A stretch of 64,000 nucleotides of DNA from Nitrospira defluvii (lineage in GTDB: Bacteria; Nitrospirota; Nitrospiria; Nitrospirales; Nitrospiraceae), in the NCBI RefSeq assembly GCF_905220995.1, contig NZ_CAJNBJ010000001.1, positions 186,001 through 250,000 of the forward strand, given 5' to 3'. The first letter of the stretch is position 1, and every line of letters begins with the position of its first letter. Shown one piece after another: positions 37,132 through 46,369 of the stretch. A program made the translations under genes and the position numbers. The notes under the pieces were generated by a model. That model did no database searches. It was not told the DNA's origin and saw nothing but the letters and a program-made list of their open reading frames with translations.

Positions 37132-37482
37132 TCACTGTACTCCGCTGAAGCGCGCTTTGACATCCGTCGTCTGAAGTAACTTGCGCTCCAAGGCCGCCTT
37201 CAGCAACTGCGCCGTGTTGGACGCCCGCAACTTCTTCATCATATTGGCGCGATGAGTATCGGCAGTCTTCATGCTGATCTTCAAGCCTGCTGCGATGCTC
37301 CGGTTCGTATGCCCTTCCCAGATCAGTCGGAGAATCTCCAACTCGCGCGGTGTGAGATCCTCCGGCCTGCGTTTCCCGTCGGTTGGTACCGGCTCCGGCG
37401 ACTCCGCACGACCGGCTTTTGACACTCTCGTCCGGCTCCGGTCTCTGTCGCTCACCTCATTCTCGTCCATTTCGGCCAACAT
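37132..37482 (-). CDS. Stand-alone LuxR-type HTH regulator (module 1)
   Basis: A 116-residue protein with a polar N-terminal tail and a GerE-type HTH at about residues 40-105 (RRPEDLTPRELEILRLIWEG, then HTNRSIAAGLKIS and KTADTHRANMMKKLRASN). It has no receiver domain. AAGGAGGAC lies upstream of the ATG. It is closely similar to the regulator at 39145-39468, and each follows a homologous small protein gene, so the pairs arose by duplication. Targets are unknown. Confidence 0.85.
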   Translation of the reverse strand: MLAEMDENEVSDRDRSRTRVSKAGRAESPEPVPTDGKRRPEDLTPRELEILRLIWEGHTNRSIAAGLKISMKTADTHRANMMKKLRASNTAQLLKAALERKLLQTTDVKARFSGVQ

Positions 37483-37525
37483 ACCTCTTCGTCCTCCTTC
37501 ATGACTCTACCCCAAAAACTGCCCC

Positions 37526-37771
37526 TCAGTTTTCTCGAACCGTGACGGGTTTCGAGGTGTCCCACAAGCGTTGCAGATACCCCAATACGGCCGTAATCGC
37601 TTGCGTGCGTGGTTGCCAGGCCCCCTGTGCATTGCCGTTCAGTTCGACCCATCCTCCATCCACCTTCTGACGTACGATCAACCGTTCGAACATGCCATGC
37701 GTGGCCGGTTGAATCGCCAACAAATACTCCTGCTCTTCCTGATCCTTCAGCAGGAACCCCTTCACCATCAT
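37526..37771 (-). CDS. Small protein paired with LuxR-type regulator (module 1)
   Basis: An 81-residue protein from the ATG at 37771 (GGAGG upstream). MMVKGFLLKDQEEQEYLLAI, RLIVRQKVDGGWVEL and a Trp-rich end (LGYLQRLWDTSK) suggest a small beta-rich domain. It aligns by eye with the protein at 39465-39752 (GFFIS...DVLMTIPSSSRGAFDQPVV, QIDGRWIDMG). It lies 43 bp before the LuxR-type gene on the same strand. It could sense a signal for, or modulate, its partner regulator; this is inference. Confidence 0.7.
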   Translation of the reverse strand: MMVKGFLLKDQEEQEYLLAIQPATHGMFERLIVRQKVDGGWVELNGNAQGAWQPRTQAITAVLGYLQRLWDTSKPVTVREN

Positions 37772-38174
37772 GATCACGCCTCCTTGTTGTATCCCGGCAC
37801 CCTCTGTGGCACTGGGGTCTTTCGTTCGCGTTGCTGTTGACTCAGCCGCTCCCGACAACTCCCCAGGGACTTCTCCCTACCAACACGACCCTGTGCATAT
37901 CAAAGCTCGTGCCGGACGGAAAACTGCCAAGAGTACTCAACAATAACGAGGCGTTGCGTATGGCGTCGGCCTCACGCGCTTGCCGATTCACCTGTGCCAC
38001 AGACACGACGACTGTGCCAATAAGACGTTATGAGACGGTCTGAGACACCGCATGGACACCTGGACCTACAAGGCCGACCAATCATTCAGTTGCAGAGGAA
38101 ACAGAACAACCGGACAGGGAAGGGCGCTGCGAGAATGCCGAATGACGCGAACGAGGCCGGGGATCAGGAGATGC
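37772..38174. other. Gene-free stretch upstream of module 1
   Basis: About 400 bp with no convincing gene. It contains two TGTGCCA sites, 37993-37999 and 38013-38019, 20 bp apart, which read TGGCACA towards module 1. The same heptamer recurs upstream of module 2. Confidence 0.45.
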
Positions 38175-38594
38175 CTACTCGGAGCAGGCGCAGCCTTCTA
38201 ACGAACGAGTGGCGATATAGGTGAGATTGTTGATGTAGCGAGTGAACCCTTTCCTCCGGCCGTACAGCCGCAAGAAACATTGGTCGCCTTTGAGTTGGAC
38301 GAAGAAGCTGTAGTCGGCACCGGAGGGTGAGGAGACACCGAATGGACGAGGGCCAAGGGAGCCGGTCGCCAAGACCACCGTCGTGTTCACGGCCAGGCGA
38401 TTGGCCACTTCTGGCTGTTCACCTTCTTCCAGGAGGATGGATTCAAGTTGGCTTTGCACGGTCCGATGGCACGATTCATCCGACAAGCTCGTGATCTGCG
38501 CGACCGTCGTGCAGCCGGAAAGCAGTACGCACCCCAACCCCATCCAGTACAAGGGCCGATAGCCCCGTCTCCTCGCAGAGGACGCGACCCGCAC
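38175..38594 (-). CDS. Hypothetical lipoprotein
   Basis: About 139 residues from a GTG at 38594, chosen because it gives a standard lipoprotein signal (ASSARRRGYRPLYWMGLGCVLLSGC). The longer frame to 38744 overlaps the NTF2-like gene. The mature part (VNTTVVLATGSLGPRPFGVSSPSGADYSFFVQLKGDQCFLRLYGRR) is beta-rich with four further cysteines. No family recognised. It begins 8 bp after the NTF2-like gene ends. Confidence 0.65.
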   Translation of the reverse strand: MRVASSARRRGYRPLYWMGLGCVLLSGCTTVAQITSLSDESCHRTVQSQLESILLEEGEQPEVANRLAVNTTVVLATGSLGPRPFGVSSPSGADYSFFVQLKGDQCFLRLYGRRKGFTRYINNLTYIATRSLEGCACSE

Positions 38595-38602
38595 GGCAGC
38601 GG

Positions 38603-39031
38603 CTACCCCATCACCGGGCTGCCATGATGGTGGATCATCAACCATTCGTCGCCGATCCGCTCGAACAAATTGGTGGCAAGGACGCGCGTTTCTACCGGCT
38701 GATCGTCCTGACGACTGGTCAGGTGTTCGGTACAGATGACCCAACCAAGATCCCCGGCCACCTGCACTTGCACGTCGGACAGTTCAAACTTCATGGAGAA
38801 CGTGTTGTTGAAGATCAGGACCCAGGAGTCGCGCACGGCCGGCCAGTCACTGCGAAGGCTCCAGCCGGGATGAATGCAGGTCACATACTCAAGATGTGCC
38901 CACACTTTGTCCATCTGGAGCATGTCCAGACTTTCAAAGGCGGCATAGAAGGCGAGATTGGCGCGCGTGATTTCTTCGATGCGTTGTTCGACCACGGCTG
39001 GCTCCGGCAACGGTGCGGCATTGTACTGCAA
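38603..39031 (-). CDS. NTF2/SnoaL-like protein
   Basis: A 142-residue protein with the SnoaL_3 pattern: FYAAFESLDMLQMDKVWAHLEYVTCIHPGWSLRSDWPAVRDSWVLIF, ICTEHLTS, ATNLFERIGDEWLMIHHHGSPV. The fold is a conical barrel that binds or isomerises small molecules; the substrate is not predictable. It lies between the two LuxR modules on the same strand and 8 bp before the lipoprotein gene. Confidence 0.85.
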   Translation of the reverse strand: MQYNAAPLPEPAVVEQRIEEITRANLAFYAAFESLDMLQMDKVWAHLEYVTCIHPGWSLRSDWPAVRDSWVLIFNNTFSMKFELSDVQVQVAGDLGWVICTEHLTSRQDDQPVETRVLATNLFERIGDEWLMIHHHGSPVMG

Positions 39032-39144
39032 ACACCGTTGCCGGTGCGAGCCTCAATTACGCGGTGAGGGGGCGGACTCACGGGGAGCCGTTGCACCGCC
39101 GAGAGTGGGACTTCTCTCGAGAGTGCAGGCCGCCGCGAGTCCCA

Positions 39145-39468
39145 TCAGCCCGCATGGGTGGCGAGCAGCCCCTCTTCCAGCGCCGTCTTCAAGAGTTGCG
39201 CGATATTGGAGACCCGAAGCTTCTTCATCATGTTGGCCCGGTGGGCCTCCGCCGTCTTGATGCTGATATGCAGCTGCTCAGCGATCGTTCGGTTCGTCAA
39301 CCCCGCCCAGACCAACTGCAGAATTTCCTGCTCTCTCGGGGTCAGATCTTCCGGACGGCGCCTGGTCATCGTGCTGCTGCTCGCCACAGCATCCGTTCCC
39401 GGCGGAACCTCACGCAGATTCCCCTCCCGACTGAACCGCAAGACATTCTCATTGTCATTCCACATCAT
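39145..39468 (-). CDS. Stand-alone LuxR-type HTH regulator (module 2)
   Basis: A 107-residue protein from an ATG with AAAGGAGAGCAA directly upstream. The GerE HTH spans about residues 38-100 (RRPEDLTPREQEILQLVWAG, LTNRTIAEQLHIS, KTAEAHRANMMKKLRVSN) and closely matches the regulator at 37132-37482. The start overlaps the stop of the preceding small gene by 4 bp (ATGA), so the two are translationally coupled. No receiver domain. Confidence 0.87.
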   Translation of the reverse strand: MMWNDNENVLRFSREGNLREVPPGTDAVASSSTMTRRRPEDLTPREQEILQLVWAGLTNRTIAEQLHISIKTAEAHRANMMKKLRVSNIAQLLKTALEEGLLATHAG

Positions 39469-39752
39469 TTGCTCTCCTTTATTACCGAGCCCACACATTC
39501 AACTGTGAACGAAGATGACCAAGAAAACCCGACGAAATCGGCACCAGCCCTAGCAAGCAGCTCAACACGGCCCCGACCGCCCGAGTCCGATTCGACCAGG
39601 TCCTGATGCGGGAGGCGGCCCATATCGATCCAGCGCCCATCAATCTGCTCTGCGACGACCGGTTGATCAAAGGCACCCCGCGACGAGGACGGAATCGTCA
39701 TCAACACGTCGTGATCAGAACCGGTTGAGATGAAAAACCCTGCGAACCCCAT
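39465..39752 (-). CDS. Small protein coupled to LuxR-type regulator (module 2)
   Basis: A 95-residue protein from the ATG at 39752 (AGAGG upstream). MGFAGFFISTGSDHDVLMTI, AFDQPVVAEQIDGRWIDMG and a hydrophobic tail (FVGFSWSSSFTVE) align with the small protein at 37526-37771. It shares a 4-bp stop/start overlap with the LuxR-type gene. Function unknown; the coupling suggests stoichiometric production with the regulator. Confidence 0.68.
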   Translation of the reverse strand: MGFAGFFISTGSDHDVLMTIPSSSRGAFDQPVVAEQIDGRWIDMGRLPHQDLVESDSGGRGRVELLARAGADFVGFSWSSSFTVECVGSVIKESK

Positions 39753-40131
39753 CTGCGCCTCTTGATGCTGCGCCAGCTGCCGATTTCTTGACCCGACCAT
39801 CACTCTCCGACAATCACTGAACCTACCCATCAAGGATCATGCCATGGCTGTTGCCGAGAGAAGGTTGAGGAAAAACTAGGGATTTACGCCAAGACGCCCA
39901 CCAGCCGGAGGTGCCATGTGTCAAGGAGATGGCACAACGTGCTGTGCCACACCTGTCTCATGTGGCGCAGCGCACACCTGTCGGCGATACTCGGATGTGA
40001 CCCAGGCCTGAATCTAAGTTTTGGACCGTTCGGCCTATGCGGAGGAGATCTGCGAGAAGCGGCACCTGATCATCGGATGGATATTCTGGTGTGTCATAGG
40101 GGGAAGATTTTCGCGCCTGCATCGAGCAAGG
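39753..40131. other. Gene-free stretch between module 2 and the NtrC-type gene
   Basis: About 380 bp. It contains the perfect inverted repeat TGGCACA (39930-39936) and TGTGCCA (39943-39949), which sits upstream of module 2. No gene or terminator was recognised. Confidence 0.5.
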
Positions 40132-41526
40132 TCACGGGCGAAAATCTTGAGCGGTGTCTTCGGAGGCGGCCACATCATATTCGGCCAGACGCCGATAGAA
40201 CGTCCGGCGGCTCATGCCCAATAATCGAGCCGCCTCGGAACGATTCCCGCCCGTCTGCTGAAGGGCCCCTAGCATACGGGTCCGCTCATCGTCACGCTGG
40301 AGAGGAACATAGGTCGACTTCGGCTCGGGATGCCTGATCTCCGGCGGGAGATCCCCGACCTGCACGACCGTCCCTTTGCAATGAATGAGCGCCGATTCCA
40401 CCGCGCTTTTCAGTTCCCGCACATTACCGGGCCAGGGATAGGCGGTCAGGAGTTGCAACGCCTCCGGGCTGACCTGGAACACCGACTTTTCCATGACGGA
40501 GCGAAACTGCCCGAGAAAGGCATGGACCAGCAGGGGAATATCCGTCGGCCGGTCACGCAACGGCGTCAGATGGAGCCGTGCGACCTTGATGCGATACAAC
40601 AGATCTCTCCGGAACGTCCCCTTTTCCACATCCTCCGCCAGGTTATGGTGCGTCGCCACCACCAGACGGACATCGACCTTCCGTGGTTTAGACTCGCCCA
40701 AGCGCGTCACTTCCCGCTCCTGCAAGACACGCAGGAGGCTCGTCTGGACTGCGGGGGAAATATCGCCGATCTCGTCCAGGAACAGCGTGCCTCCCTCCGC
40801 CGCCTCAAAAACCCCTTCCTGGTTGTCGATGGCGCCGGTGAACGCCCCCTTTTTATGGCCGAACAACTGGCTGCCGAGAATCGAGTCGGTGAACCCCGCA
40901 CAATTGACGGCCAGAAATGTGTGGGGTGCCCGCCGACTGGTGAGATGGATCGCACGGGCCACCAATTCCTTCCCCGTGCCGGTTTCTCCCTCGATCAGGA
41001 CGGTCGCATCCACCGCGGCGATCTTCTGGATTTCTTCGTACAACACCACCATGGACGGGCTCCGGCCGATCAAGTCATGAAATTTTCCGTGATCCGCCAA
41101 CTGCGATTGGAGCGCTTGAGCCTGATCCTCTGCCGCAAATCGCCGTCGGACGCTTTCCACCCATTGCTCCGCAATCGTCAGACGCAGTTTCAGAAACTCG
41201 ACGCCGACGGGCTTCACCAGATAGTCGTTGACGCCTGCCTGCAACGCCGTCCGCAAGGCATCCGGTGAATCATGCGCCGTAATCATGACAATCACGCAGC
41301 GATCACCGCCCGGACTCGATCGGATGGCGCGGCACAACTGCAGCCCGTCCATGCCGCCGCCACGCAACTCCCAATCGAGCAGCACCAGTTCAAAGGCTCG
41401 CCGACTGTAGGCCTCCCAGGCCGACTCCCCATCCCCGCAGGCCGTCACCTCATGCCCGCGCGCGTCGATGACCTGTTCAAACAAACGCCGAATGTCGATG
41501 TGGTCTTCCACCAGCAACACGCGCAT
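40132..41526 (-). CDS. NtrC-family sigma-54-dependent response regulator
   Basis: A 464-residue regulator: receiver at residues 1-125 with phosphoacceptor Asp in LVLLDWELRGGGMDG. An AAA+ domain spans about 145-385 with Walker A EGETGTGKE, the sigma-54-contact loop GAFTGA and Walker B GGTLFLDEIGD. A Fis-type HTH ends the protein (GGNRSEAARLLGMSRRTFYRRL). It activates RNA polymerase with sigma-54. It lies 18 bp after the hybrid kinase gene and is surely its partner. Sigma-54-type targets were not identified. Confidence 0.95.
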   Translation of the reverse strand: MRVLLVEDHIDIRRLFEQVIDARGHEVTACGDGESAWEAYSRRAFELVLLDWELRGGGMDGLQLCRAIRSSPGGDRCVIVMITAHDSPDALRTALQAGVNDYLVKPVGVEFLKLRLTIAEQWVESVRRRFAAEDQAQALQSQLADHGKFHDLIGRSPSMVVLYEEIQKIAAVDATVLIEGETGTGKELVARAIHLTSRRAPHTFLAVNCAGFTDSILGSQLFGHKKGAFTGAIDNQEGVFEAAEGGTLFLDEIGDISPAVQTSLLRVLQEREVTRLGESKPRKVDVRLVVATHHNLAEDVEKGTFRRDLLYRIKVARLHLTPLRDRPTDIPLLVHAFLGQFRSVMEKSVFQVSPEALQLLTAYPWPGNVRELKSAVESALIHCKGTVVQVGDLPPEIRHPEPKSTYVPLQRDDERTRMLGALQQTGGNRSEAARLLGMSRRTFYRRLAEYDVAASEDTAQDFRP

Positions 41527-41544
41527 GACTGTTCCACCCTTTAC

Positions 41545-44500
41545 TTACACATAGACCACTTGCAGGCGATCCAGATAGCTGGTGCACGCGTTCAGCGTCT
41601 CCCGCACCGCCGCTCCGTCCTTGCGTTCCGCCGCCGCCTCGAGAGCCCGCCCATACGCGCTGATGGCGTCGAGTCCGTAGGTCCCTCCGGCGCCCTTGAG
41701 GCCATGGCCGATTTCACGGACCAGGACATAGTCTTCGCGTTCTACCGCATCCGCGATCTGGACCAGGTCCTGGCGCCGACGTTCCAGAAACCCCGGCATG
41801 AGCGACTCGAACTCTCCGCTGAGCTGTAGCACAACAGGAGCCAAGGCCGCGTCAGACCGCGACGGTGCTAGCGCTGCTGTTTGGGAATACAACTGAATCG
41901 CTTCCATCAGTCGCGCCTTACGAATCGGTTTCGTGAGGTGGGCCGTACACCCCGCCTCAAGACTGCGCTGCACTTCACCTTGCAGCGCATTGGCCGTGAG
42001 GGCCAGTATGGGAACCGGGGGTCGGCCCTGCTCCCGTTCCCAGGCTCGAATGGCCTTTGTCGCCGCATAACCATCCATGACGGGCATCTGGATGTCCATC
42101 AAGACCAAATCGTACGATCCCCGCAGAAACATCTCGACCGCCACCTGGCCGTTGGCTGCTGTTTCGACCCGATGCGGCGTCGCCTTGAAATAGAATTCCA
42201 TCATGCGACGATTGTCCACAAAGTCTTCGGCCAGCAGAATCGACAGTCCGGCCCTACCGTCTACCGGGCTGGAGGGCTCCTTTGGGGAACCGGGCAGGTC
42301 CCCATGCCCCTCGGCCGATGCAGTCTTACCGATGACCGCCATCATGCCATTGAACAAATCCGATCGCCGGAACGGCTTGGTGAGATACCGCACCACTCCG
42401 CATTCCCGCGCGCGAGCCTGATCACCGGCTCGGCGTTCCGACGTCAGCATGATCAAAGACAATCCCGCCAGCCAGGGTGAACGGGCGATGGTCTCCGCAA
42501 CCTCCCACCCGCTGAGCTTCGGCATGCGCACGTCGAGAATCACCAGGCGATACGGGACACCGGCCTTCGCTGCGCGACGCAATTCCTCCAACGCCTCATC
42601 ACCGCCGGACGCCTCGACAGCAGGGATTCCCCAGCCCGTCAGCGTTTCTCGCACAATCAGACGATTGGTGGCATTATCGTCCACGATCAAGGTGCGTAAG
42701 CCGGCCAATTGCTCCCACTGTGCCGGAGGAACGGCCGGGACCGGTTGGAGATGGACGGCGAACTTGGCGCTAAAGCTGAAGAGGCTGCCCTTGCCGACCT
42801 CACTCTCCACCCACATCTTCCCGCCCATTCGCTCGACTAAACGCCGGGAAATCGTCAACCCGAGGCCGCTCCCGCTGTATGGCCGGGTCATCGACGAATC
42901 GACCTGGGTAAACCGTTCGAAAATGACCGCCAGCTTGTCCGTTGGAATCCCGATACCCGTATCCCGCACGGTGAACAGAAGATTTCCCGGCCCATCCGCC
43001 TGCGGATCGCACTCCACTCGCAGCACGACCTCCCCCTGATCCGTGAACTTGATGGCATTCCCCAACAGATTCAGCAGCACCTGCCGCAGTCGGTTCGGGT
43101 CCCCGACCAGCGAGGTCGGCACATCGGGCTGAATCTGGTAGGCCAACTCCAAATTCTTCTCGGCGGCGCGCACGGCGACTAATTCGGCCGCGCGCTGCAC
43201 CAAATCGTTGAGGTCGAAATCGACGATATCCAGATCCAGATGTCCGGCTTCAATTTTTGACAGGTCGAGCACGTCGTTGATCAGACTCAGCAGGTTGCTC
43301 CCCGCATCTCGAAAAATCTGCACATACTCCCGCTGATCCTCGTTCAGCGACGTTTCGGACAACAAATCCGCCATGCCCACGATGGCGTTCATCGGAGTTC
43401 TGATTTCATGGCTCATCGTGGCGAGGAAATCGCTCTTGGCCCGATTGGCGAACTCCGCCGCCTCCTTTGCCATCACCAGCGCGCTCTCCGCCTCCTGGCG
43501 CTGCTTCGCCTCGTAGGCCAACGTCACAAGATTCCCGATGGACGTCGCAAACTGCGTCTCCTCACTGGTCCAGGCACGCGGCACGCCGATCCGTTCATGG
43601 CACACCACGCCCGCCAGCCGCCCCCCGAAGAAAATCGGCACATCCAACAGGGAAACAATACCCAAAGGCTGGAGATACGCAGGCAGCAGTTCGGACGTGC
43701 GAGGATCCCGATCCACATCGTGGGCGTCGACCACTTGCTCTCGAAGCAGTTCGGCAAAGTAGCGAGGGTACTGCGCGACATTCAGGCGCTGCCCGCGTGA
43801 GTGCTGTGCCACACGCTGCTCGTACAACTCCGCACAGTCCAGCATGGCCCCGTTTCGGTCCAGTAACCAGACGCTGGCGCGATCGACCGCCAAGGCCTGC
43901 GCGGATGTCCGCATCAACTCCTCGAGAGCCGCCTGCCAGTCCCCCGACCCAATGTGTTGACTCTTGGTCAGACGCATCAGCGCGTGCTGGTGTACCTGCA
44001 ACACGGACTGACTGTGGCGTAGGGCCGCTTCCGCCTCCGTGCGTCTGGTAATGTCCAACACGAGCGTCAGCAGGCAATTCTCCCTGCCGATACAGACCGG
44101 TTCCACGTTGAACAGTCCTTGCCGCACTTCACCGGATTTTGTGCGAAACGCCTTCTCCAGGTTCCGGAGGAATCCATCCCGACGAAGGGTGTCCGCCAAC
44201 TGTTGACGGTCTTCGGGATTGACCCAGATTCCGACCTCGAGCGACGACATGCCGATGAGTTCTCCGCGGCTGAATCCTGACACCCGCACAAAGGCGTCGT
44301 TGACGTCGAGCACCCGCCCGTCTTCCAGACGACTGATGGCCATGCCGGCCGGGCTGCTTTGAAAGGCTTTGGAAAAGCGTTCTTCGCTTTCACGTAAGGC
44401 CTGCTCGACCCGTTTCCGCTCCGTAATATCGCGTGCCACGACCTGAAAGCCGCTGACAGTCTCCCCCTCCATCAATAATTGCGCATGTTGTCCCAGCCAC

Positions 44501-45189
44501 ACGTCGCGCCCGTCCTTCGTGGCAACCGGCACCTCATACACGGTTCGTGGCACTTTTCGCACAAACTGCCGCCCATAAAACCGCTCAGTTTGCGCTCGAC
44601 ATGGCGGCAGGACAATCTCCAGATAATGACGCCCCAGCAATTCTTCAGGCAGATACCCGAGGATGCGGAGCGAGGTGGGATTGCAATAGGTAAACCGACC
44701 GGCTGCATCAGTCCGATAGATGATATCGCCGGCCTGCTCGACCAGCTCGCGATACCGTTCGTCGCTCGCTCGCCGAGCCTCCTCGGCCTGTTGCTGCTCG
44801 ACCAATTGCTGAGTCAGTCGACTATTGGCAGCCGTCAAACTCTGCGTCTGCTCTGCTACCCGCAATTCCAGTCGGTTGTTCGCAGCGCGCAGCGCCGCTT
44901 CAGCGGCGCGACGTTGACTCAGGAGGAAGGCGCCGCCCCACACTATTCCTACGCCCAATGTCCGATTGAACAACGCCGTACGCACTTCGATACCTGGCGG
45001 CGCCAGGACAACACCGGCTCCAAGTAGAACTGTACAGAGCGAGGCATACCGCAGCGGGACGGTTGGCGACACACATCGTGAACTGAGCCAGAGAGGGAGC
45101 AGATACAACAACCAGACGACATGGCCGAGCGGAATCATCGCATCCAGCGCGAACACTCCGGCAGTCATCAGACCAATCACGGCCAGCAT
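41545..45189 (-). CDS. Hybrid sensor histidine kinase (PAS-PAS-GAF-HisKA-HATPase-REC-REC-HPt)
   Basis: A 1214-residue inner-membrane kinase. Residues about 1-90 hold several membrane helices. A coiled coil follows, then PAS (about 145-260) and PAS (about 265-385), then GAF (about 400-560). The HisKA box is MSHEIRTPMNAIVGMADLL, the ATPase has N and G boxes (LGNAIKFTDQGEV, DTGIGIP), and two receivers follow (LVILDVRMP, DLVLMDIQMP). An HPt domain (HGLKGAGGTYGLDA) ends it. The BarA/ArcB-like relay would pass phosphate internally and then to the adjacent NtrC-type regulator. The signal is unknown; PAS and GAF suggest redox or small ligands. Confidence 0.95.
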   Translation of the reverse strand: MLAVIGLMTAGVFALDAMIPLGHVVWLLYLLPLWLSSRCVSPTVPLRYASLCTVLLGAGVVLAPPGIEVRTALFNRTLGVGIVWGGAFLLSQRRAAEAALRAANNRLELRVAEQTQSLTAANSRLTQQLVEQQQAEEARRASDERYRELVEQAGDIIYRTDAAGRFTYCNPTSLRILGYLPEELLGRHYLEIVLPPCRAQTERFYGRQFVRKVPRTVYEVPVATKDGRDVWLGQHAQLLMEGETVSGFQVVARDITERKRVEQALRESEERFSKAFQSSPAGMAISRLEDGRVLDVNDAFVRVSGFSRGELIGMSSLEVGIWVNPEDRQQLADTLRRDGFLRNLEKAFRTKSGEVRQGLFNVEPVCIGRENCLLTLVLDITRRTEAEAALRHSQSVLQVHQHALMRLTKSQHIGSGDWQAALEELMRTSAQALAVDRASVWLLDRNGAMLDCAELYEQRVAQHSRGQRLNVAQYPRYFAELLREQVVDAHDVDRDPRTSELLPAYLQPLGIVSLLDVPIFFGGRLAGVVCHERIGVPRAWTSEETQFATSIGNLVTLAYEAKQRQEAESALVMAKEAAEFANRAKSDFLATMSHEIRTPMNAIVGMADLLSETSLNEDQREYVQIFRDAGSNLLSLINDVLDLSKIEAGHLDLDIVDFDLNDLVQRAAELVAVRAAEKNLELAYQIQPDVPTSLVGDPNRLRQVLLNLLGNAIKFTDQGEVVLRVECDPQADGPGNLLFTVRDTGIGIPTDKLAVIFERFTQVDSSMTRPYSGSGLGLTISRRLVERMGGKMWVESEVGKGSLFSFSAKFAVHLQPVPAVPPAQWEQLAGLRTLIVDDNATNRLIVRETLTGWGIPAVEASGGDEALEELRRAAKAGVPYRLVILDVRMPKLSGWEVAETIARSPWLAGLSLIMLTSERRAGDQARARECGVVRYLTKPFRRSDLFNGMMAVIGKTASAEGHGDLPGSPKEPSSPVDGRAGLSILLAEDFVDNRRMMEFYFKATPHRVETAANGQVAVEMFLRGSYDLVLMDIQMPVMDGYAATKAIRAWEREQGRPPVPILALTANALQGEVQRSLEAGCTAHLTKPIRKARLMEAIQLYSQTAALAPSRSDAALAPVVLQLSGEFESLMPGFLERRRQDLVQIADAVEREDYVLVREIGHGLKGAGGTYGLDAISAYGRALEAAAERKDGAAVRETLNACTSYLDRLQVVYV

Positions 45190-45715
45190 GATCGTACGTT
45201 TCCTCGCCCGTCACGGCGAATGACCGATACGCGAGTCGTCTGTCAGACAAACACCGGTAAGATACGCGTCTGCGACGGGGACGTAAACCCGGGCAATCGG
45301 CCCTACTGCGGCCCTACCGAGGGAGAGGCGGGATGGGGTGCATTGACGGATCGTCCATGCAGAAGAGGCGCGATCAGCCAGGATAACCGTGCGTAACTCG
45401 TCGGAAGAAGTGGAGCGTCGCGGTCTCGAGTTGGGGGGAGCGGGAGGCTTGAGGCACGAACGTGGTGGCCCTGGTTGCTTGTCCCCCTATTTCACGCCGC
45501 CGACCGTGAGCGGCAAAACCGCTCACCGCATGGAGCGCCGTTCGTATCCACAGGTCCTTCGGATGACGGGAAATTTCCTGCACCCCACAAGCGTCAGCCA
45601 TGTCCCGAGCCACGAGACCTCTCCCCCACGTAGCGCCACGAGCTCAAGCCGGAAGTGAGACGAGCGTTGGGGCAGATGGACGATTCGGCGAACGCCTTGG
45701 GTTCAATGCATTCCG
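45190..45715. other. Gene-free stretch between two two-component systems
   Basis: About 525 bp without a convincing gene. It holds a perfect 8-bp inverted repeat at 45506-45526; nothing else was recognised. Confidence 0.5.
45506..45526. repeat. Perfect short inverted repeat
   Basis: GTGAGCGG, loop CAAAA, CCGCTCAC. There is no T-run on either side, so it is not a typical intrinsic terminator. It could be an operator or RNA hairpin. Confidence 0.45.
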
Positions 45716-46369
45716 TTACTGATCGGCCCCGATCAGTCCGGTCCGAATGGCCAGTCGTACCAATCCAGGAACGTCATGAATTTCAAGCCGTTCCATTAGT
45801 TGGGCGCGATGCGTCTCCACGGTCTTGACGCTCAGGTCGAGCCGATGAGCAATCTCTTTGGTGGAGCTGCCCTCGGCAATCAACTGCAGGATTTCCCGTT
45901 GACGCGCCGTGAGTTTGCCCAATGGACCTGCCGCGGCGGTGCCTTCACGACAATAGGCGTCCAGGGTGAATTTGGCCATGGCCGAGGTCAAATAGGTTTC
46001 TCCTCGACACACCGTTTTAAGCGCAAGTTCCAACTCTGAACGGTCGGCGTCCTTCAGAAGATAGCCGGATGCCCCGGATCGTAACGCCTCTTTCAGATAT
46101 TCCTCGTTTGTATACATCGTGAGCATGATCACTTTCGCCTTGGGGCATTCCTGCCGCATGCGACTCGTGGCCTCCAGCCCGTTCATCCCCGACATCGCGA
46201 TATCCATCAGAACCACGTCGGGAGCTAGTGCTCTGGCGGCGCGCACCGCCTCTCGACCATCACTCACCTCCCCAACAACCTCAACCTTATCCAGCTTCTC
46301 CAGCAATGCCCGAAATCCGGCGCGCACCAATGTGTGATCCTCGGCCAGCAACACCCGAATCGTGTTCAT
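45716..46369 (-). CDS. NarL/FixJ-type response regulator
   Basis: A 217-residue regulator: receiver with phosphoacceptor Asp in APDVVLMDIAMSGMNGLEA and the Lys in GYLLKDADRSE. The C-terminal LuxR HTH is LTARQREILQLIAEGSSTKE followed by IAHRLDLSVKTVETHRAQLM. It overlaps the kinase gene before it by 4 bp (ATGA), so the two form a cognate pair. Confidence 0.95.
   Translation of the reverse strand: MNTIRVLLAEDHTLVRAGFRALLEKLDKVEVVGEVSDGREAVRAARALAPDVVLMDIAMSGMNGLEATSRMRQECPKAKVIMLTMYTNEEYLKEALRSGASGYLLKDADRSELELALKTVCRGETYLTSAMAKFTLDAYCREGTAAAGPLGKLTARQREILQLIAEGSSTKEIAHRLDLSVKTVETHRAQLMERLEIHDVPGLVRLAIRTGLIGADQ

Noticed and set aside
39930-39949. Sigma-54 promoter reading of the TGGCAC motif
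   Set aside because: The -12 GC element is missing or one to two bases out of register on both strands; kept only as a shared inverted repeat.
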